64,000 nucleotides of DNA, taken from positions 186,001 to 250,000 of the forward strand of contig NZ_VOIW01000003.1 of assembly GCF_009659625.1 (NCBI RefSeq). The letters run 5' to 3'. The notes under the pieces are model-generated. The model did no database searches. It was not told the origin of the DNA and was given only the letters and a program-made list of their open reading frames with translations. This stretch comes from Pseudomonas haemolytica (GTDB lineage Bacteria; Pseudomonadota; Gammaproteobacteria; Pseudomonadales; Pseudomonadaceae). Numbering within the stretch: the stretch's first letter is position 1; each line of letters opens with the position of its first letter. The position numbers were made by a program, and so were the translations under genes. This document shows positions 7,897 to 18,468 of this stretch, piece after piece.

Positions 7897-10800
7897 TCAG
7901 CCTTCGAAAAACAGTGATTTGGCCAGCCGCGGGCTGATTTCACTGCGGTGAATGTCGATCAGGTCTTTGTCGCTGGTGCCGATGCGCTGTACCTTGCCGC
8001 CGAGTTTTCGCTGCTGGCGGGTTTTGAGGTGCCCCGCGCCGTCGATAAAGTCTTCGAGGGCTGCCTTGGATGACGAGTAGTGAAAGTGCGCATACCACAG
8101 CACGGTATTGTTTTGGCTGTCGCGGATTTCATATTCGTCCAAGTAGTTGCTGGGGCCTTTGAGGCGTTGACGATTAGTTACCTTGGCAATCTTCACCAGC
8201 CCTTGATCGTGCAACCATTGCAGTCGCGCCGCCGTGGGCGGTTGTTGTTTGATCATATCGATCCGCGTTTGGGTGCCCAGCTCATATAGGCGCTTGGCGC
8301 TCTCATTGAGATTGCGGTTGAGCGTGGCGGCTGAAGGGCGGTCGCTTTCGGTGAGATTGAGTTGGGTCAGGGCCGCCTCCACCGTGGTCACGGCCTCCTC
8401 CAGGCGTGCCGCTTGTTGGTGGAACATTTCTTCGATTTCTACCGGTATGCGCTCCGGATTGCGCGAGCGGGCCAACATGCGTTGGGTAAAGGCTCTTTCT
8501 TCATCCAGCAACTGTTGCCCGGCGTTGAGGCTTACTCCCAGGTCGGCTGGCCTTGAGCCTGCCGGGGGAGCGGTGGTTGCTTTGTGCTCGACCCAAACCC
8601 CAGGATTTTTTTCGTGGAAGGTGGCGATGACCTTGCCGGTCAGAGGGGCCTTGACGTCCACCAACGTGGCGTCGTTTTCCCGTGGCTCTCCGACCACGGT
8701 GCCTTTGAAGCGAGTCTTGATGATTTTGCGTTGAGGTTGCTCGGGTGGTTTCGATGGGCTGGGCTTGGGCTCCAAGGCTTTGCGTTTGCGCAACGACTGC
8801 ACCAGTTCACGCAGGGCCTGTTGATGAAACTCGTCAATGCGTTGGCGCAGGTTTTCCAAGGGCTCGCGTTGGAGTTGCTCAGTGTAATCGGCGTGCAGGT
8901 CCAGCAGGCGCTGGTCAACGACCGAGAGTTGCTCAGCCAGGCTGTTGAGCACGTCGATGCGTTCATCCAGGGTGCTGTCCTGAGGCTGACTCATGAGGTC
9001 GGTGAGGCTCTGCACATTCAGCTCGGCGGCATCGACGATGTCGCCTAACTGTGCGCGGACATTGGTCAATACTTCGCTGTCGCCAGCATTGATGCACAGG
9101 TAGCGTGACACGCTGACCATCAGGTTCTTGAGGTCGGACAGCGTCATATTGGGTAAGGCGCGCACTGTCGACTGGATGACTTTGGCACCCTCTGCGCCGA
9201 GGTTTTCCAGCTCTTTGAAACGGCCGGTCACGTACTCCAGGCGCATGATCATTTCCAGGCTCTGGGTTGCAAGGCTTTGGGCGACTTGTGTCTGCAGCGC
9301 GGGCTCTACGGGCTCCGACGTTTCCAGCACGTCCAGGGAGGCCGTCAAGGCGCTACGGTAGGTGGGCAGCTGTTCATCGATCGCCGCTCGGGTCAACGCC
9401 AGTTGGTTTCCCAGGTAGCTGATCATGTAGCTCTGGTAATCGGGCACCGTGTCGATGATGCCCAGGGACCTGAGTTGGCGAATCGGCACGTCGTACTCCA
9501 GCAAGCGTGCATTCACATCACTGATAAAGGATTGGCGACGTGACTCGGTGGACGGCCCCGGCTGCGAATCAATGGTGGCAAGGGCAGCGGAAAGGTCGCT
9601 TTGCCGACCCAGTTCAGTGGAATTGAATTCAGCGAGGCTTTTGCGCAGCTCTTCAATACGCGAAGGCTTCTGGCCCTGAGCTGCTTTGCGGCGATTGCGA
9701 AACCCTCCACCGCGCAGGCGCAGGCGGGTATCGACGAACCATTTTCCGGCCATGTTATTGATCAAGAGCGGGCCGGAGCGTGTTGGGCTGAGCGAATCGA
9801 TAATGACCACATTGTCGTTGGCGTCCACCTGCACTTCGAACCAGCGCTCACCGACCGGGGCGTACCATTTGCTGTCGGCGGGGTACAGATAGTGATGGGT
9901 ACCGGGCTGTTTGTTCTGCTCACCCAATGCCGCGGGCCGTTCTACTTTGAAACTGTCCAACCGCATGCCCAGGCTTGATGAGGTGCGGCTCAGTGCGCCG
10001 CTGCTGTGCAGGGCGCCAGGGTGCAACGTGAACAGGTCGGCGCTGGGCAGGTCTGGCATTTGCACCGAGGTGATCTTGGGCACCGGCAATGCCGGCTTCT
10101 CTGGGACGTCGATCAATACCGGCTCCTCGGGTGCCTTGAGGCTTAACGGTTCGCTCGTCTGCTGCGTGGTCGAATGACGCGTGGCCGCATGCAGCACCAA
10201 GGCCATGCTCAGGTTCAGCCAAAGGTCCACCAGCGAGGTCCAGGGTGTTGGCTCGTCTGGGGCATTGAGGGCTTTTTCGACCTCTTCCAGGTCGCTCATG
10301 ATTTGCCACATCCACGCGGCGACACCCACCGTTGGGCCAAGGAACGGCAGGACTGCATTGAAAATCTGCCAGCCGGCCTGGCGATAGGTCGCCCAGCGTT
10401 TTTGCACGTTGGATACGGACTGGCGAGTCGCAAGTTCGACCATGGCATTGGCATTGGCCTTGAACAACGTCCCCAGCATGTCATTGCCCAGCACTTCGTC
10501 ACTGAGGGTCAGAGGGCCGCTCATATACACAACGGTGGCGGGTTCGACCAAGGCTCGGGCAAGGGTCCATGGCGAGGGCCAGGTATCGGGGAACACGTAT
10601 TGCGCATAGTTGAAGCGTACTTCTTCGGGCAACCACGCCAGCACCGATTCACGTAGTTGCCGCTCATGTTTGATCGCATAGAGCAGGTTTTGCCGGGAGG
10701 GGAACTGGCGCAGCACCGGTTCAAGCGACGGGCGGTACAGCAGACAAGGGCCCGTATCGGCGGTTTTTGGCTCGATCAGGAACATGTTGGTGACCGCATC

Positions 10801-12531
10801 CTTGCTGTTGCCGGGGCGCAGCGTGGGGATGAAGGCCAATTGACGGATGACGATTTCCTGCCCGTCCACCTGGCGTTGGTGCGCGTCGGTTTTCAACACG
10901 GCGGCGACGTAGCGGTAGCCGAGCTCATTGATGTCGTTGCGCGCCTGGATCTTCCATTGCAAGGCCAGCAGCGGTAGCTGCACCTGCAAGTGGTCGGTGT
11001 AGAGCAACTGCCGAGCCGCAGACTGAGTCGAGTCTGCGAGCAGCGTACGCTTGATCAGCGCCGGGTAGTGCTCGCCGATATCCAGCTCTGTGATCACCTC
11101 CTCGAGGTAGCTATAGGGCAGCCAATCGGGCGCCGGAGCGCCGTTGTATTCCACGCTGGTGTCTCCGGTGGGCAGGCCGGTGAGATTTTCCAGGGCGAGG
11201 TCGACCAGGTTGCGTCGCGTGATGTCGACCTGTCCGGGTACCGTGAACGTCCCCCAGATGACAGGGCTGCGGATGACCACCTCGACTTTGTCAGGTTTGA
11301 TCCTGGTGCCGCGTATACGGCCTCTGAGTCGGTTCTGTAGCTGTGTACGGGCGTAGTCGCGTATCGGTGCAATACCGTCCAGGAATGAACGGCCTTGGTT
11401 GTGCGTATGCACCTGCGCCAGGTTGATGAGGTAGCGGCCATAGGCAGCGGCATCGGTGTCGCTGGCGTTGGCCAGCCAGTCGGGTATGCGCTGTTGAATC
11501 TGGCGAATGCTCGACATGGAGTGAGCGCTCAGCTCTTCTATGCTGGGTACTGCGCGGGTGAGGCTTATGGGGGCGCTGGGTTGGCTGTGTGGCTCGCGGT
11601 CTTGGGCCGCACCTAACTGGCCGAGGGTGTCGATTTGCATGGCGATCAGGGCACAGGCCAGGCTGTCGAAAAAGTTGCCGGTCGGTTCAGACAGGCGCCA
11701 TTGCAGCGCTATATCCTGTTGCGCGCCGGTCACTTGGGTCGCCAGGTTTTCGCCAAGCGCTTGCAATGAGTCAAATTTCTCGTAGCCGCTGACCAGCGAG
11801 TGGGTGAGGATTCGGGTTGTTTTTCCGTGCTCGCCGATCAATACCGCCTTGTCCAGTACGCCGGCATGGTGGGTCTGGCCATTGCGCAGAATATCGACAT
11901 CAATCAGATAGGCCCGGCTTTTGTACGGGTTCTTGAGGCTGCGGTTTTCCTGTTGGGGGGAGTGAAACAGCATGCGGGCCATGGCACAGTCATCGGCATC
12001 CCAGCCTTCCACCGTGCTCACGTTCCATACCTTGCCCAGTGAGTTGGCGAACACTTGCCAGCGCGGGCCGCTGCTGCCGTTCGATTGGTTCCAGTAATCC
12101 AGTTGCTGTTCCTGAAACGCAGTGAACAGCAGCGGCGACAGCTCATTGATCAAGCGCCCCACGGCATCGATCTTCACCGGCAGGTGCACGTCATTGCTGG
12201 CACTGGGTTGGAGTGAAAGGTAATGCTCGCCGTCGATATAGATGACAGGGTCGGGTGATATGGCCTGGCGTGCGAGGACGGAAGTGAGCGGTTCGAAAAA
12301 ACCATCCAGCGAAACGATTTTATCGTCAACGATTTGCCAGCGCGGTGTACAGACCATGGCCAGGTCCGGGTTGATGTCCACCGTGGGGTACTGCTCGCGC
12401 AGGGCGCTGCGCAACGTGGCACTGGCCACTTCCCGGCTGGTGGGGCCGGCGGTCATTTGGGTCAGCAGTTCATAGACATTGGGCGGTCGATCGTTTTGAG
12501 GCGTATCCGTGACGGGCGTGCTGTTAGGCAT
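7897..12531 (-). CDS. Large dermonecrotic-toxin-like protein (DUF6543-type N terminus)
   Basis: 1544 residues. The N-terminal third (starting PPNVYELLTQMTAGPTSREVA) resembles the large dermonecrotic toxin-like proteins widespread in plant-associated Pseudomonas; I recognise this from memory of the family. No signal peptide is present. A hydrophobic segment lies near residues 725-745 and another near 764-782, suggesting membrane insertion. Around residue 880-900 is a YPADSKWYAPVGERWFEV block of the kind repeated in such toxins. The C-terminal half is helical and rich in Glu/Gln/Arg, possibly coiled coil. No catalytic triad could be identified. The start at 12531 has AAGGAA upstream. It stands alone with no adjacent immunity or secretion gene visible. 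Function as a toxin is inferred. Confidence 0.7.
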   Translation of the reverse strand: MPNSTPVTDTPQNDRPPNVYELLTQMTAGPTSREVASATLRSALREQYPTVDINPDLAMVCTPRWQIVDDKIVSLDGFFEPLTSVLARQAISPDPVIYIDGEHYLSLQPSASNDVHLPVKIDAVGRLINELSPLLFTAFQEQQLDYWNQSNGSSGPRWQVFANSLGKVWNVSTVEGWDADDCAMARMLFHSPQQENRSLKNPYKSRAYLIDVDILRNGQTHHAGVLDKAVLIGEHGKTTRILTHSLVSGYEKFDSLQALGENLATQVTGAQQDIALQWRLSEPTGNFFDSLACALIAMQIDTLGQLGAAQDREPHSQPSAPISLTRAVPSIEELSAHSMSSIRQIQQRIPDWLANASDTDAAAYGRYLINLAQVHTHNQGRSFLDGIAPIRDYARTQLQNRLRGRIRGTRIKPDKVEVVIRSPVIWGTFTVPGQVDITRRNLVDLALENLTGLPTGDTSVEYNGAPAPDWLPYSYLEEVITELDIGEHYPALIKRTLLADSTQSAARQLLYTDHLQVQLPLLALQWKIQARNDINELGYRYVAAVLKTDAHQRQVDGQEIVIRQLAFIPTLRPGNSKDAVTNMFLIEPKTADTGPCLLYRPSLEPVLRQFPSRQNLLYAIKHERQLRESVLAWLPEEVRFNYAQYVFPDTWPSPWTLARALVEPATVVYMSGPLTLSDEVLGNDMLGTLFKANANAMVELATRQSVSNVQKRWATYRQAGWQIFNAVLPFLGPTVGVAAWMWQIMSDLEEVEKALNAPDEPTPWTSLVDLWLNLSMALVLHAATRHSTTQQTSEPLSLKAPEEPVLIDVPEKPALPVPKITSVQMPDLPSADLFTLHPGALHSSGALSRTSSSLGMRLDSFKVERPAALGEQNKQPGTHHYLYPADSKWYAPVGERWFEVQVDANDNVVIIDSLSPTRSGPLLINNMAGKWFVDTRLRLRGGGFRNRRKAAQGQKPSRIEELRKSLAEFNSTELGRQSDLSAALATIDSQPGPSTESRRQSFISDVNARLLEYDVPIRQLRSLGIIDTVPDYQSYMISYLGNQLALTRAAIDEQLPTYRSALTASLDVLETSEPVEPALQTQVAQSLATQSLEMIMRLEYVTGRFKELENLGAEGAKVIQSTVRALPNMTLSDLKNLMVSVSRYLCINAGDSEVLTNVRAQLGDIVDAAELNVQSLTDLMSQPQDSTLDERIDVLNSLAEQLSVVDQRLLDLHADYTEQLQREPLENLRQRIDEFHQQALRELVQSLRKRKALEPKPSPSKPPEQPQRKIIKTRFKGTVVGEPRENDATLVDVKAPLTGKVIATFHEKNPGVWVEHKATTAPPAGSRPADLGVSLNAGQQLLDEERAFTQRMLARSRNPERIPVEIEEMFHQQAARLEEAVTTVEAALTQLNLTESDRPSAATLNRNLNESAKRLYELGTQTRIDMIKQQPPTAARLQWLHDQGLVKIAKVTNRQRLKGPSNYLDEYEIRDSQNNTVLWYAHFHYSSSKAALEDFIDGAGHLKTRQQRKLGGKVQRIGTSDKDLIDIHRSEISPRLAKSLFFEG

Positions 12532-12656
12532 CTGCAGTTCCTTGGCGAGCGTTGGCCCGCGCGGCAGCGACGGGCCTTGGGAGGCGCAAGGTAACGATTC
12601 CAGATACGGCGAGAACGGTAGATAAATAAGGGCAAGCAAGCCCGCCCCGCTAAGGG

Positions 12657-13748
12657 TCAGGTACCGGACTTGATCTTGGTCCAGGCCCGCGTCCTGGCGC
12701 GTTCGGCATCACGGCCCAGGGGTTTGAGCGTGTAGAGCGTGGCCATCGCCGCATCGGTAGGGTACAGGTTGGGGTTATTGCGGATCGCCGGGTCGACCTG
12801 CTCGGTAGCGTCCTTGTTCGGGTTGGGGTAGCCAACAAAGTCACTGATCGGCGCAATCACCTGGGGTTGCAGCAGGTAGTTGATAAAGGTGTAGGCGTCC
12901 TGCGGGTTTTGCGCGCCCTTGGGTATGGCGAGCATGTCGAACCAGATCGGTGCGCCTTCCTTGGGCAGGCGCATGTCCACGGTTACGCCGTTTTTGGCTT
13001 CTTTGGCGCGGTTGGCAGCTTGAGAGAAACTGCCGGAATAACCCACGGCCACGCAGATATCTCCGTTGGCGATATCGGCCATGTACTTGGAGGAGTGGAA
13101 GTAGGTGATGTAGGGGCGGATTTTCATCAACAGCGCTTCGGCCTTGACGTAGTCCTTGGGGTTGCTGCTGTTGGGGTCCAGGCCCAGGTGCTGCAATGCC
13201 AGGGGCAGGATCTCCGAGGGCGAGTCCAGCAGCGCCACGCCGCACTGCTTGAGCTTGCTGATGTTCTCTTCCTTGAAGATCAGGTCCCAGCTGTCCACTG
13301 GCGCATTATCCCCCAGCGCTGCCTTGACCTTGGCCGGGTTGAAGCCGATGAGGATGGTGCCGTACATGTAGGGCACGGCAAATTTATTGCCCGGGTCATT
13401 GGCTTCGATCAGTTTCATCAGCTTAGAGTCGAGGTGTTGCCAGTTTGGCAGTTGGCTGCGGTCCAGGGGCTGAAACACCAAGGCTTCGATCTGCTTGGCC
13501 AGGAACACGTTGGACGGCACCACCACGTCATAACCTGAGTTGCCGGTGAGCAGTTTGGCTTCAAGGGCTTCGTTGGTGTCGAAGATGTCATACACCAGTT
13601 TGATCTTCGGGTTCTGCGCCTTGAAGTCTTCAAGTGCCTTGGGCGTGATGTAGTCGAACCAGTTGTAGACCTTGAGGGGTTTTTCTTCGGCGTGGGCTGC
13701 GCCGCCGAGAACGGCTGCACAGAGGGCGAGTGACTTGAGCATGTTCAT
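12657..13748 (-). CDS. Polyamine ABC transporter periplasmic binding protein (PotF/SpuD-like)
   Basis: 363 residues with a signal peptide (about 1-20, ending AAHA). Family features: [17 protein letters not shown] at the start of the mature protein, the [20 protein letters not shown] block, and the [19 protein letters not shown] region typical of putrescine/spermidine binders. Its start codon overlaps the stop of the acetylpolyamine deacetylase gene by 4 nt (ATGA), so both are co-translated. No permease or ATPase is nearby, so it would supply a transporter encoded elsewhere or act in sensing. The pair matches the P. aeruginosa PA1409-PA1410 arrangement as I recall it. Confidence 0.9.
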   Translation of the reverse strand: MNMLKSLALCAAVLGGAAHAEEKPLKVYNWFDYITPKALEDFKAQNPKIKLVYDIFDTNEALEAKLLTGNSGYDVVVPSNVFLAKQIEALVFQPLDRSQLPNWQHLDSKLMKLIEANDPGNKFAVPYMYGTILIGFNPAKVKAALGDNAPVDSWDLIFKEENISKLKQCGVALLDSPSEILPLALQHLGLDPNSSNPKDYVKAEALLMKIRPYITYFHSSKYMADIANGDICVAVGYSGSFSQAANRAKEAKNGVTVDMRLPKEGAPIWFDMLAIPKGAQNPQDAYTFINYLLQPQVIAPISDFVGYPNPNKDATEQVDPAIRNNPNLYPTDAAMATLYTLKPLGRDAERARTRAWTKIKSGT

Positions 13749-14779
13749 TGGGTGGCCCCCTCGAAACCTTCGAGAACGTTGACGGCATTGATGCCGATTT
13801 CTTCCACGGCGTAGCCGCCTTCCATCACGAACAGCGTCGGCTTGCCCAACCGCGCGATGCGCGCCCCCATCGCCAGATAATCCGGGCTGTCGAGTTTGAA
13901 CTGTGAGATAGGGTCGTCCTTGAAGGTGTCCACGCCCAGGGACACCACGATGACATCGGCGCCGTAGCGCTCGATCTCTTGACAGGCCTCTTCGAGCGCT
14001 GCGCTCCAACTCTCCCAGCCGGAACCTGCCGGCAGGGGATAGTTGAAATTGAAGCCTTCACCCGCGCCTTCACCCAGCTCGTCGGCATAGCCCAGGAAAA
14101 ACGGAAACTCCGCCTCCGGATGCCCGTGGATCGAGGTGAACAGCACATCACGGCGGTCATAGAAAATCGACTGGGTGCCATTGCCGTGGTGATAGTCCAC
14201 ATCAAGGATCGCGACCTTTTCATGGCCCTGGTCGAGAAACGCCTGGGCGGCAATCGCCGCGTTATTGAGGTAGCAATAACCGCCCATCAAATCGCGGGCG
14301 GCGTGATGCCCCGGCGGGCGACACAAGGCAAACGCTGCGTTGGCACCTTGCGCGATGGCGTGTTGTGCGGTGAGTGCGACCTGCGCCGCACTGTAGGCGG
14401 CTTGCCATGTGCCGGCCGTAATCGGTGCACCGCCGTCAAAGCTGTAGTAACCCAACTGGCCGTGCAGGCTGGTGGGTATCACCCGGCGCAGGGTGCGCGC
14501 TGGCCAGGTGTAGGGCAGCAGGTCGCCGTCCTGGCCGAATTCGGTCCAGCGCTCCCACGCACCTTTGAAGAAGTCGAGGTAGTCGCGGCTATGAATGCGT
14601 TGCAGCGGTGCCAGGCCAAAGTCCTGCGGGGCCTGCACCGGGCCCAGGTCACGCGCCTTGACGCGTTGCAGTACATGGTCGGCGCGCGAGGGCATTTCGA
14701 AGCAGGGCATCAGTTGCCCGTCCATCAATTCGCAGCGGCCGTGGTGCAGGTGGTGATCGTCCGAGTAGATCGTCAGCAT
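13745..14779 (-). CDS. Acetylpolyamine amidohydrolase (class II histone-deacetylase fold)
   Basis: 344 residues. Zinc-dependent hydrolase that removes acetyl groups from acetylputrescine, acetylcadaverine or similar polyamines. The family signature is complete: [20 protein letters not shown] holds the paired active-site histidines, [11 protein letters not shown] supplies Asp/His zinc ligands, and [11 protein letters not shown] plus EGGYAVEE complete the pocket. Length and the L2-type insertion fit bacterial APAH rather than eukaryotic HDACs. Together with the downstream polyamine-binding protein it points to uptake and deacetylation of acetylated polyamines as a nitrogen or carbon source. The AraC-type regulator gene directly upstream on the same strand is the likely controller. 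Confidence 0.92.
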   Translation of the reverse strand: MLTIYSDDHHLHHGRCELMDGQLMPCFEMPSRADHVLQRVKARDLGPVQAPQDFGLAPLQRIHSRDYLDFFKGAWERWTEFGQDGDLLPYTWPARTLRRVIPTSLHGQLGYYSFDGGAPITAGTWQAAYSAAQVALTAQHAIAQGANAAFALCRPPGHHAARDLMGGYCYLNNAAIAAQAFLDQGHEKVAILDVDYHHGNGTQSIFYDRRDVLFTSIHGHPEAEFPFFLGYADELGEGAGEGFNFNYPLPAGSGWESWSAALEEACQEIERYGADVIVVSLGVDTFKDDPISQFKLDSPDYLAMGARIARLGKPTLFVMEGGYAVEEIGINAVNVLEGFEGATQ

Positions 14780-14912
14780 ATTGTTGTTCTCCGCAGGCTG
14801 TATCAGTGGGTCCAGTCTTGCGGCGGGCCGATTTTAAGAGAACGGCAGGAGCGGCCAAAAGGGGATAAATAAGGCCAAATTGTTTGTCCGAAATTCGCCC
14901 CTCGATGGGGCG

Positions 14913-15905
14913 TCATGCGCGAAATTGGCTCGGTGCCAGTCCGCTCCAACGCACAAATGCATGCCTGAAACTGGCGGTCTCGCTGAACCCCAGCGCCTCT
15001 GCAATCTGGTAGATCGGCCACTGGCCTTCAGCCAACAGTTGCTTGGCGCGCTCGAAGCGCAACTCGTCCAGCAGTTCTTGATAGCTGCTGCCCAAGTCGT
15101 GCAGATGTCGGCGCAGGGTACGCGCTGAACAGTTCATTTGCTCGGCCAAGCCTTCCAGGCCAGGTGCGGCGTTGAGTTGGGCGGTGAGTAGCTGGCGAAT
15201 CCTGCCCAGCCAGGCCTGGCGCCCGGTGAACTCCAGGTTCTGTTTGCGGCAGCGTTCAGCCATGGCCTGGTGGGTAATGGCATCAGCCAAGGGTAGTGGC
15301 TGCTTGAGCCAATGCTTCTCGAAGGCAAAGGCGTTGGCCGTGGCTTGAAACTGCATCGGGCAGGGAAAGTGTTCTGCGTAACGCGTGCGGTAGTCCGGGG
15401 CATCGTGTTCAAAGCGTGCAGCGAGTAGCGGTAGGGGCTGGCCGAGTAGGTCGTCGCAAATCACCTTGAGTGACGTCAAGCACAATTCAACGTTGAACGT
15501 TTCCAGTGTGGGATTTTCTCGGTAGTCGCTGGCGGTGAACCAGATTCGCTCGTCGTTCTCTTCAAGGCTGAGCTCGAAAAGTGTTCCCAGCAGCGCCGGA
15601 TAACGCAGCGCGAGGCGTAAAGCGTCACCGAAGGTGGCACTGGTGAGTAGGGCGTAACCGAGCATGCCGTAAGCCGAGACATGCATCTGGCGGCCGAGCT
15701 CCAGGCCCACATCCGGGCGCAGGGCGACCGCGTTGGCACACACGCGCATTTCCTGATTGGTGGTGATGCGGGTGTCGGCACGGCTCAAGTCGGCTGCGTA
15801 GATACCGCTGCCGGCCAGCAGTGCGTCGGCGGACAGACCTTCGGCTTTGAAGGTGTTGAGCACCAGGGACACGGCATTGAGGGTGGTGAGGTGGGAGTGC
15901 AACAT
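14913..15905 (-). CDS. AraC-family regulator (Arabinose_bd domain type)
   Basis: 330 residues. The N-terminal domain (about 10-200) is the OruR/arabinose-binding-like domain found in AraC regulators of amino-acid and polyamine catabolism. The C-terminal 100 residues hold two helix-turn-helix motifs, including MNCSARTLRRHLHDLGSSYQ and IAEALGFSETASFRHAFVRW. The start at 15905 is preceded by GGAAG. A 133-bp gap separates it from the deacetylase gene and holds a CGCCCC-TCGAT-GGGGCG hairpin (14899-14915 region). Likely activator of the acetylpolyamine genes; an effector cannot be read from the sequence. Confidence 0.85.
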   Translation of the reverse strand: MLHSHLTTLNAVSLVLNTFKAEGLSADALLAGSGIYAADLSRADTRITTNQEMRVCANAVALRPDVGLELGRQMHVSAYGMLGYALLTSATFGDALRLALRYPALLGTLFELSLEENDERIWFTASDYRENPTLETFNVELCLTSLKVICDDLLGQPLPLLAARFEHDAPDYRTRYAEHFPCPMQFQATANAFAFEKHWLKQPLPLADAITHQAMAERCRKQNLEFTGRQAWLGRIRQLLTAQLNAAPGLEGLAEQMNCSARTLRRHLHDLGSSYQELLDELRFERAKQLLAEGQWPIYQIAEALGFSETASFRHAFVRWSGLAPSQFRA

Positions 15906-15955
15906 GGGAACTTCCAGCCAGGGGGTGGCTGGAAGTGGAGCAATTTGTATGCCGG

Positions 15956-16933
15956 TCAGCTCAGTTCGCCGCACAGGTCGAGCTCTACCAGGCGGCGAAT
16001 TTCGGCCGTGTCCAGCCCGGCGCCGATCAAGGCATTGAGTTTGCCGAACGCCGCTTCACGGGTCATGCCACCACCGGATAGCACGCCCACGCCGCGCAAA
16101 CGGCTGCCAGCTTCGTACACGTCCAGTTCCACGCCGCCCTCATGGCATTGAGTGATCGCTACCACCACCACGCCTTGGTCCTGTGCGCGCTTGAGGCTGG
16201 CGAGGAACGCTGGGTTATCGCTCGGCCCGGTGCCACTGCCGAAGCACTCCAGCACCAGCGCCTGGATACCGCTGTCGATCAACGCATCCAATTGCCCGGC
16301 GGCGATGCCCGGCACCAGCGGCAGCACGCCGACATTGGCCAGAGCCTTGTCGTGACGGTAATCCATCGCGGCGGGAAGGTTATCGGCCTGGGCTACGCCG
16401 CCATTGCGTTGCAAGGCTGCAAATGGATGGCGCCCGAAACTGCGGACCTTCGCGCAACGGGTCGGAGCCATCAGCGCGCCGTGGAAGTACAGGTGCACAC
16501 CCGGTGCGAGACCTTCGCCCAATGCCTCCAACGCACCGCTGACGTTTTCCCAGGCATCGCTGTCCGGCACACCGGCAGGCAACATGGAACCGGTGAACAC
16601 GACCGGTACCGGCAAGCCCAGCAGTTGAAAACTCATGGCCGCCGCGCTGTAGGCCAGGGTGTCGGTGCCGTGCAGGATCAGTACGGCATCGCAACCCTCG
16701 TCCACCGCTTCAACCACGGCGACGCGCAGGCGCTGCCAGTAGGCCGGGGTCATGTTGGCGCTATCGATCAGCGGCGACATTTCGCGAAAGCGCCAGGCGG
16801 GCACTGGCTGCTTGGCAAGCTGCTCACGCATGCGTGCTTCAAAACCCGACGCGGGGGCCAGGCCGTTGGCGCTGGCTTGCATACCGATGGTGCCGCCGGT
16901 GTAGAGCACCATGACGTTGTTAGCTGGTTGCAT
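15956..16933 (-). CDS. L-asparaginase, cytoplasmic type I
   Basis: 325 residues. Hydrolyses L-asparagine to aspartate and ammonia. Both catalytic threonine motifs are visible: TGGTIGMQ at residues 12-19 and HGTDTLAYSAAAM near residue 89-101. There is no signal peptide, which fits the low-affinity cytoplasmic type I rather than the periplasmic type II enzyme. The start at 16933 has an AGGAG site. It sits downstream of a sodium:amino-acid symporter gene, separated from it by a terminator, so the two are related in theme but probably transcribed separately. Confidence 0.9.
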   Translation of the reverse strand: MQPANNVMVLYTGGTIGMQASANGLAPASGFEARMREQLAKQPVPAWRFREMSPLIDSANMTPAYWQRLRVAVVEAVDEGCDAVLILHGTDTLAYSAAAMSFQLLGLPVPVVFTGSMLPAGVPDSDAWENVSGALEALGEGLAPGVHLYFHGALMAPTRCAKVRSFGRHPFAALQRNGGVAQADNLPAAMDYRHDKALANVGVLPLVPGIAAGQLDALIDSGIQALVLECFGSGTGPSDNPAFLASLKRAQDQGVVVVAITQCHEGGVELDVYEAGSRLRGVGVLSGGGMTREAAFGKLNALIGAGLDTAEIRRLVELDLCGELS

Positions 16934-16950
16934 GAAAAATCTCCTGAACG

Positions 16951-16993
16951 AAAAACGCCGCCGGGCCCAGAGCATGCCCAAGGCCGGGCGGCG
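16951..16993 (-). terminator. Terminator after the sodium:amino-acid symporter gene
   Basis: On the minus strand a 12-bp GC-rich stem (arms 16982-16993 and 16956-16967, one mismatch) is followed by five T residues. It begins about 24 nt after the symporter stop codon. Confidence 0.8.
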
Positions 16994-17016
16994 TGTCATC
17001 TACCTAGGGGGCGTTC

Positions 17017-18468
17017 TCAGCGTTGCGTTTGAGCGCTCGGTTCAGCGGATGCTTGAGCGGTTGGCTCAGGCTTCACCGGGTTGGCCGGCCAGGCCTTGCG
17101 GTCCAGGTCCAGGTCAGGGAACTGGCTGGAGTCGAACACCGGGGTCTTGATGCCTGCCGCGCGCTGGTTGTCGTAGTCGTTCAGGATGCGCATGGCGATC
17201 TTGAACAGGAACGCCAGGGCGAACAGGTTGACGAACGCCAGCATGGTCATGGTGATGTCGGCGAAGGCGAACACGGTGCTCAGGTTCTCGATCGAACCCC
17301 AGAAAATCAGCACCAGTACCAACGCGCGGTAGCCCATCAGCACCTTGCGATTGTTGCCGACCAGAAAGCGCAGGTTGCTCTCGCCCAAGTAGTAGTTGTA
17401 CATGATCGAGGTGAACACGAACAACGCCAGGGCCACCGAGATAAACATCCGGCCCCAGTCACCCACTACCGCCGCCAGGGAGTTCTGGGTCAGGGCAATG
17501 CCGTCGCCTTCAAAGCCTGGGGTGTAGAAACCGGAAAGCAGGATCAGCAACGCGGTGCAGGTGCAGATGATGAACGTGTCGAGGAACACGCTGAACGCTT
17601 GCACCACGCCTTGGGCGATCGGGTGTTCTACCGAAGCGACTGCTGCCACGTTAGGCGCACTGCCCAGGCCGGCTTCGTTGGCGAACACGCCGCGCTTCAC
17701 GCCCATGATGATTGCGCTGCCCACCAGGCCACCGAAGGCTTGGTCGAGGCCGAAGGCGCTCTTGACGATGGTCGCGAGCATGGCGGGTACGTGGTCGAAT
17801 TGCAGCACGATCACGTACAGGGTCACCGCGATGTAAACCAGGGTCTTGACCGGCACCAGCAGGTCGGCAATCGAGGCGATACGCTTGATCCCGCCGATGA
17901 ACACCAGGCCCAGCAACACCGCCAGCGCCAGGCCGGTGTAGGTGGTATCCAGGCCGAAAGCGTTGTTCAGCGAGTGGGTCACAGCGTGGGCTTGCAGGCC
18001 GTTGAAGGCAAAACCGAAGGTCACCAGCAGCAGGAACGCCATGACCATGCCCAGCCAGCGTTTGTGCAGGCCATGCTGGATGTAATACGCCGGGCCGCCA
18101 CGGTAGGTACCTTCAGCGTCCGTGCGCTTGTACAACTGGCCAAGGGAGCACTCGATAAAGCTCGACGACATGCCCACCAGTGCGGTGACCCACATCCAGA
18201 ACACGGCGCCCGGGCCACCCAGGGTCACGGCAATACCGACGCCTGCGATGTTACCGGCACCGACGCGGCCGGCCAGGCTGAGCATCAGCGCCTGGAACGA
18301 GCTGAGTTGGCCGGCGCTGCTCTTCAGGCTGTCTTTAAACACCGAGAACATATGGAAAAAGTGACGCAATTGAACGAAACGCGAGCGGATCGTGAAATAA
18401 CCGCCGAGCCCGACTATGAGCACGATCAGTACTTTCCCTGAGAGGAAGTCGTTGATGACTTCGAGCAT
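17017..18468 (-). CDS. Sodium:alanine/glycine symporter (AGCS family)
   Basis: 483-residue inner-membrane transporter of the alanine or glycine:cation symporter family. Family markers are GAGNIAGVGIAVTLGGPGA near residue 75, the FIECSLGQLYK block, and GVKRGVFANEAGLGSAPN near residue 260; about 10-11 hydrophobic helices are present. It imports alanine, glycine or a related amino acid with sodium. The start at 18468 follows GAGGAA. The C-terminal tail is Pro/Ala/Gln-rich. The following asparaginase gene lies beyond a terminator. Confidence 0.92.
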   Translation of the reverse strand: MLEVINDFLSGKVLIVLIVGLGGYFTIRSRFVQLRHFFHMFSVFKDSLKSSAGQLSSFQALMLSLAGRVGAGNIAGVGIAVTLGGPGAVFWMWVTALVGMSSSFIECSLGQLYKRTDAEGTYRGGPAYYIQHGLHKRWLGMVMAFLLLVTFGFAFNGLQAHAVTHSLNNAFGLDTTYTGLALAVLLGLVFIGGIKRIASIADLLVPVKTLVYIAVTLYVIVLQFDHVPAMLATIVKSAFGLDQAFGGLVGSAIIMGVKRGVFANEAGLGSAPNVAAVASVEHPIAQGVVQAFSVFLDTFIICTCTALLILLSGFYTPGFEGDGIALTQNSLAAVVGDWGRMFISVALALFVFTSIMYNYYLGESNLRFLVGNNRKVLMGYRALVLVLIFWGSIENLSTVFAFADITMTMLAFVNLFALAFLFKIAMRILNDYDNQRAAGIKTPVFDSSQFPDLDLDRKAWPANPVKPEPTAQASAEPSAQTQR

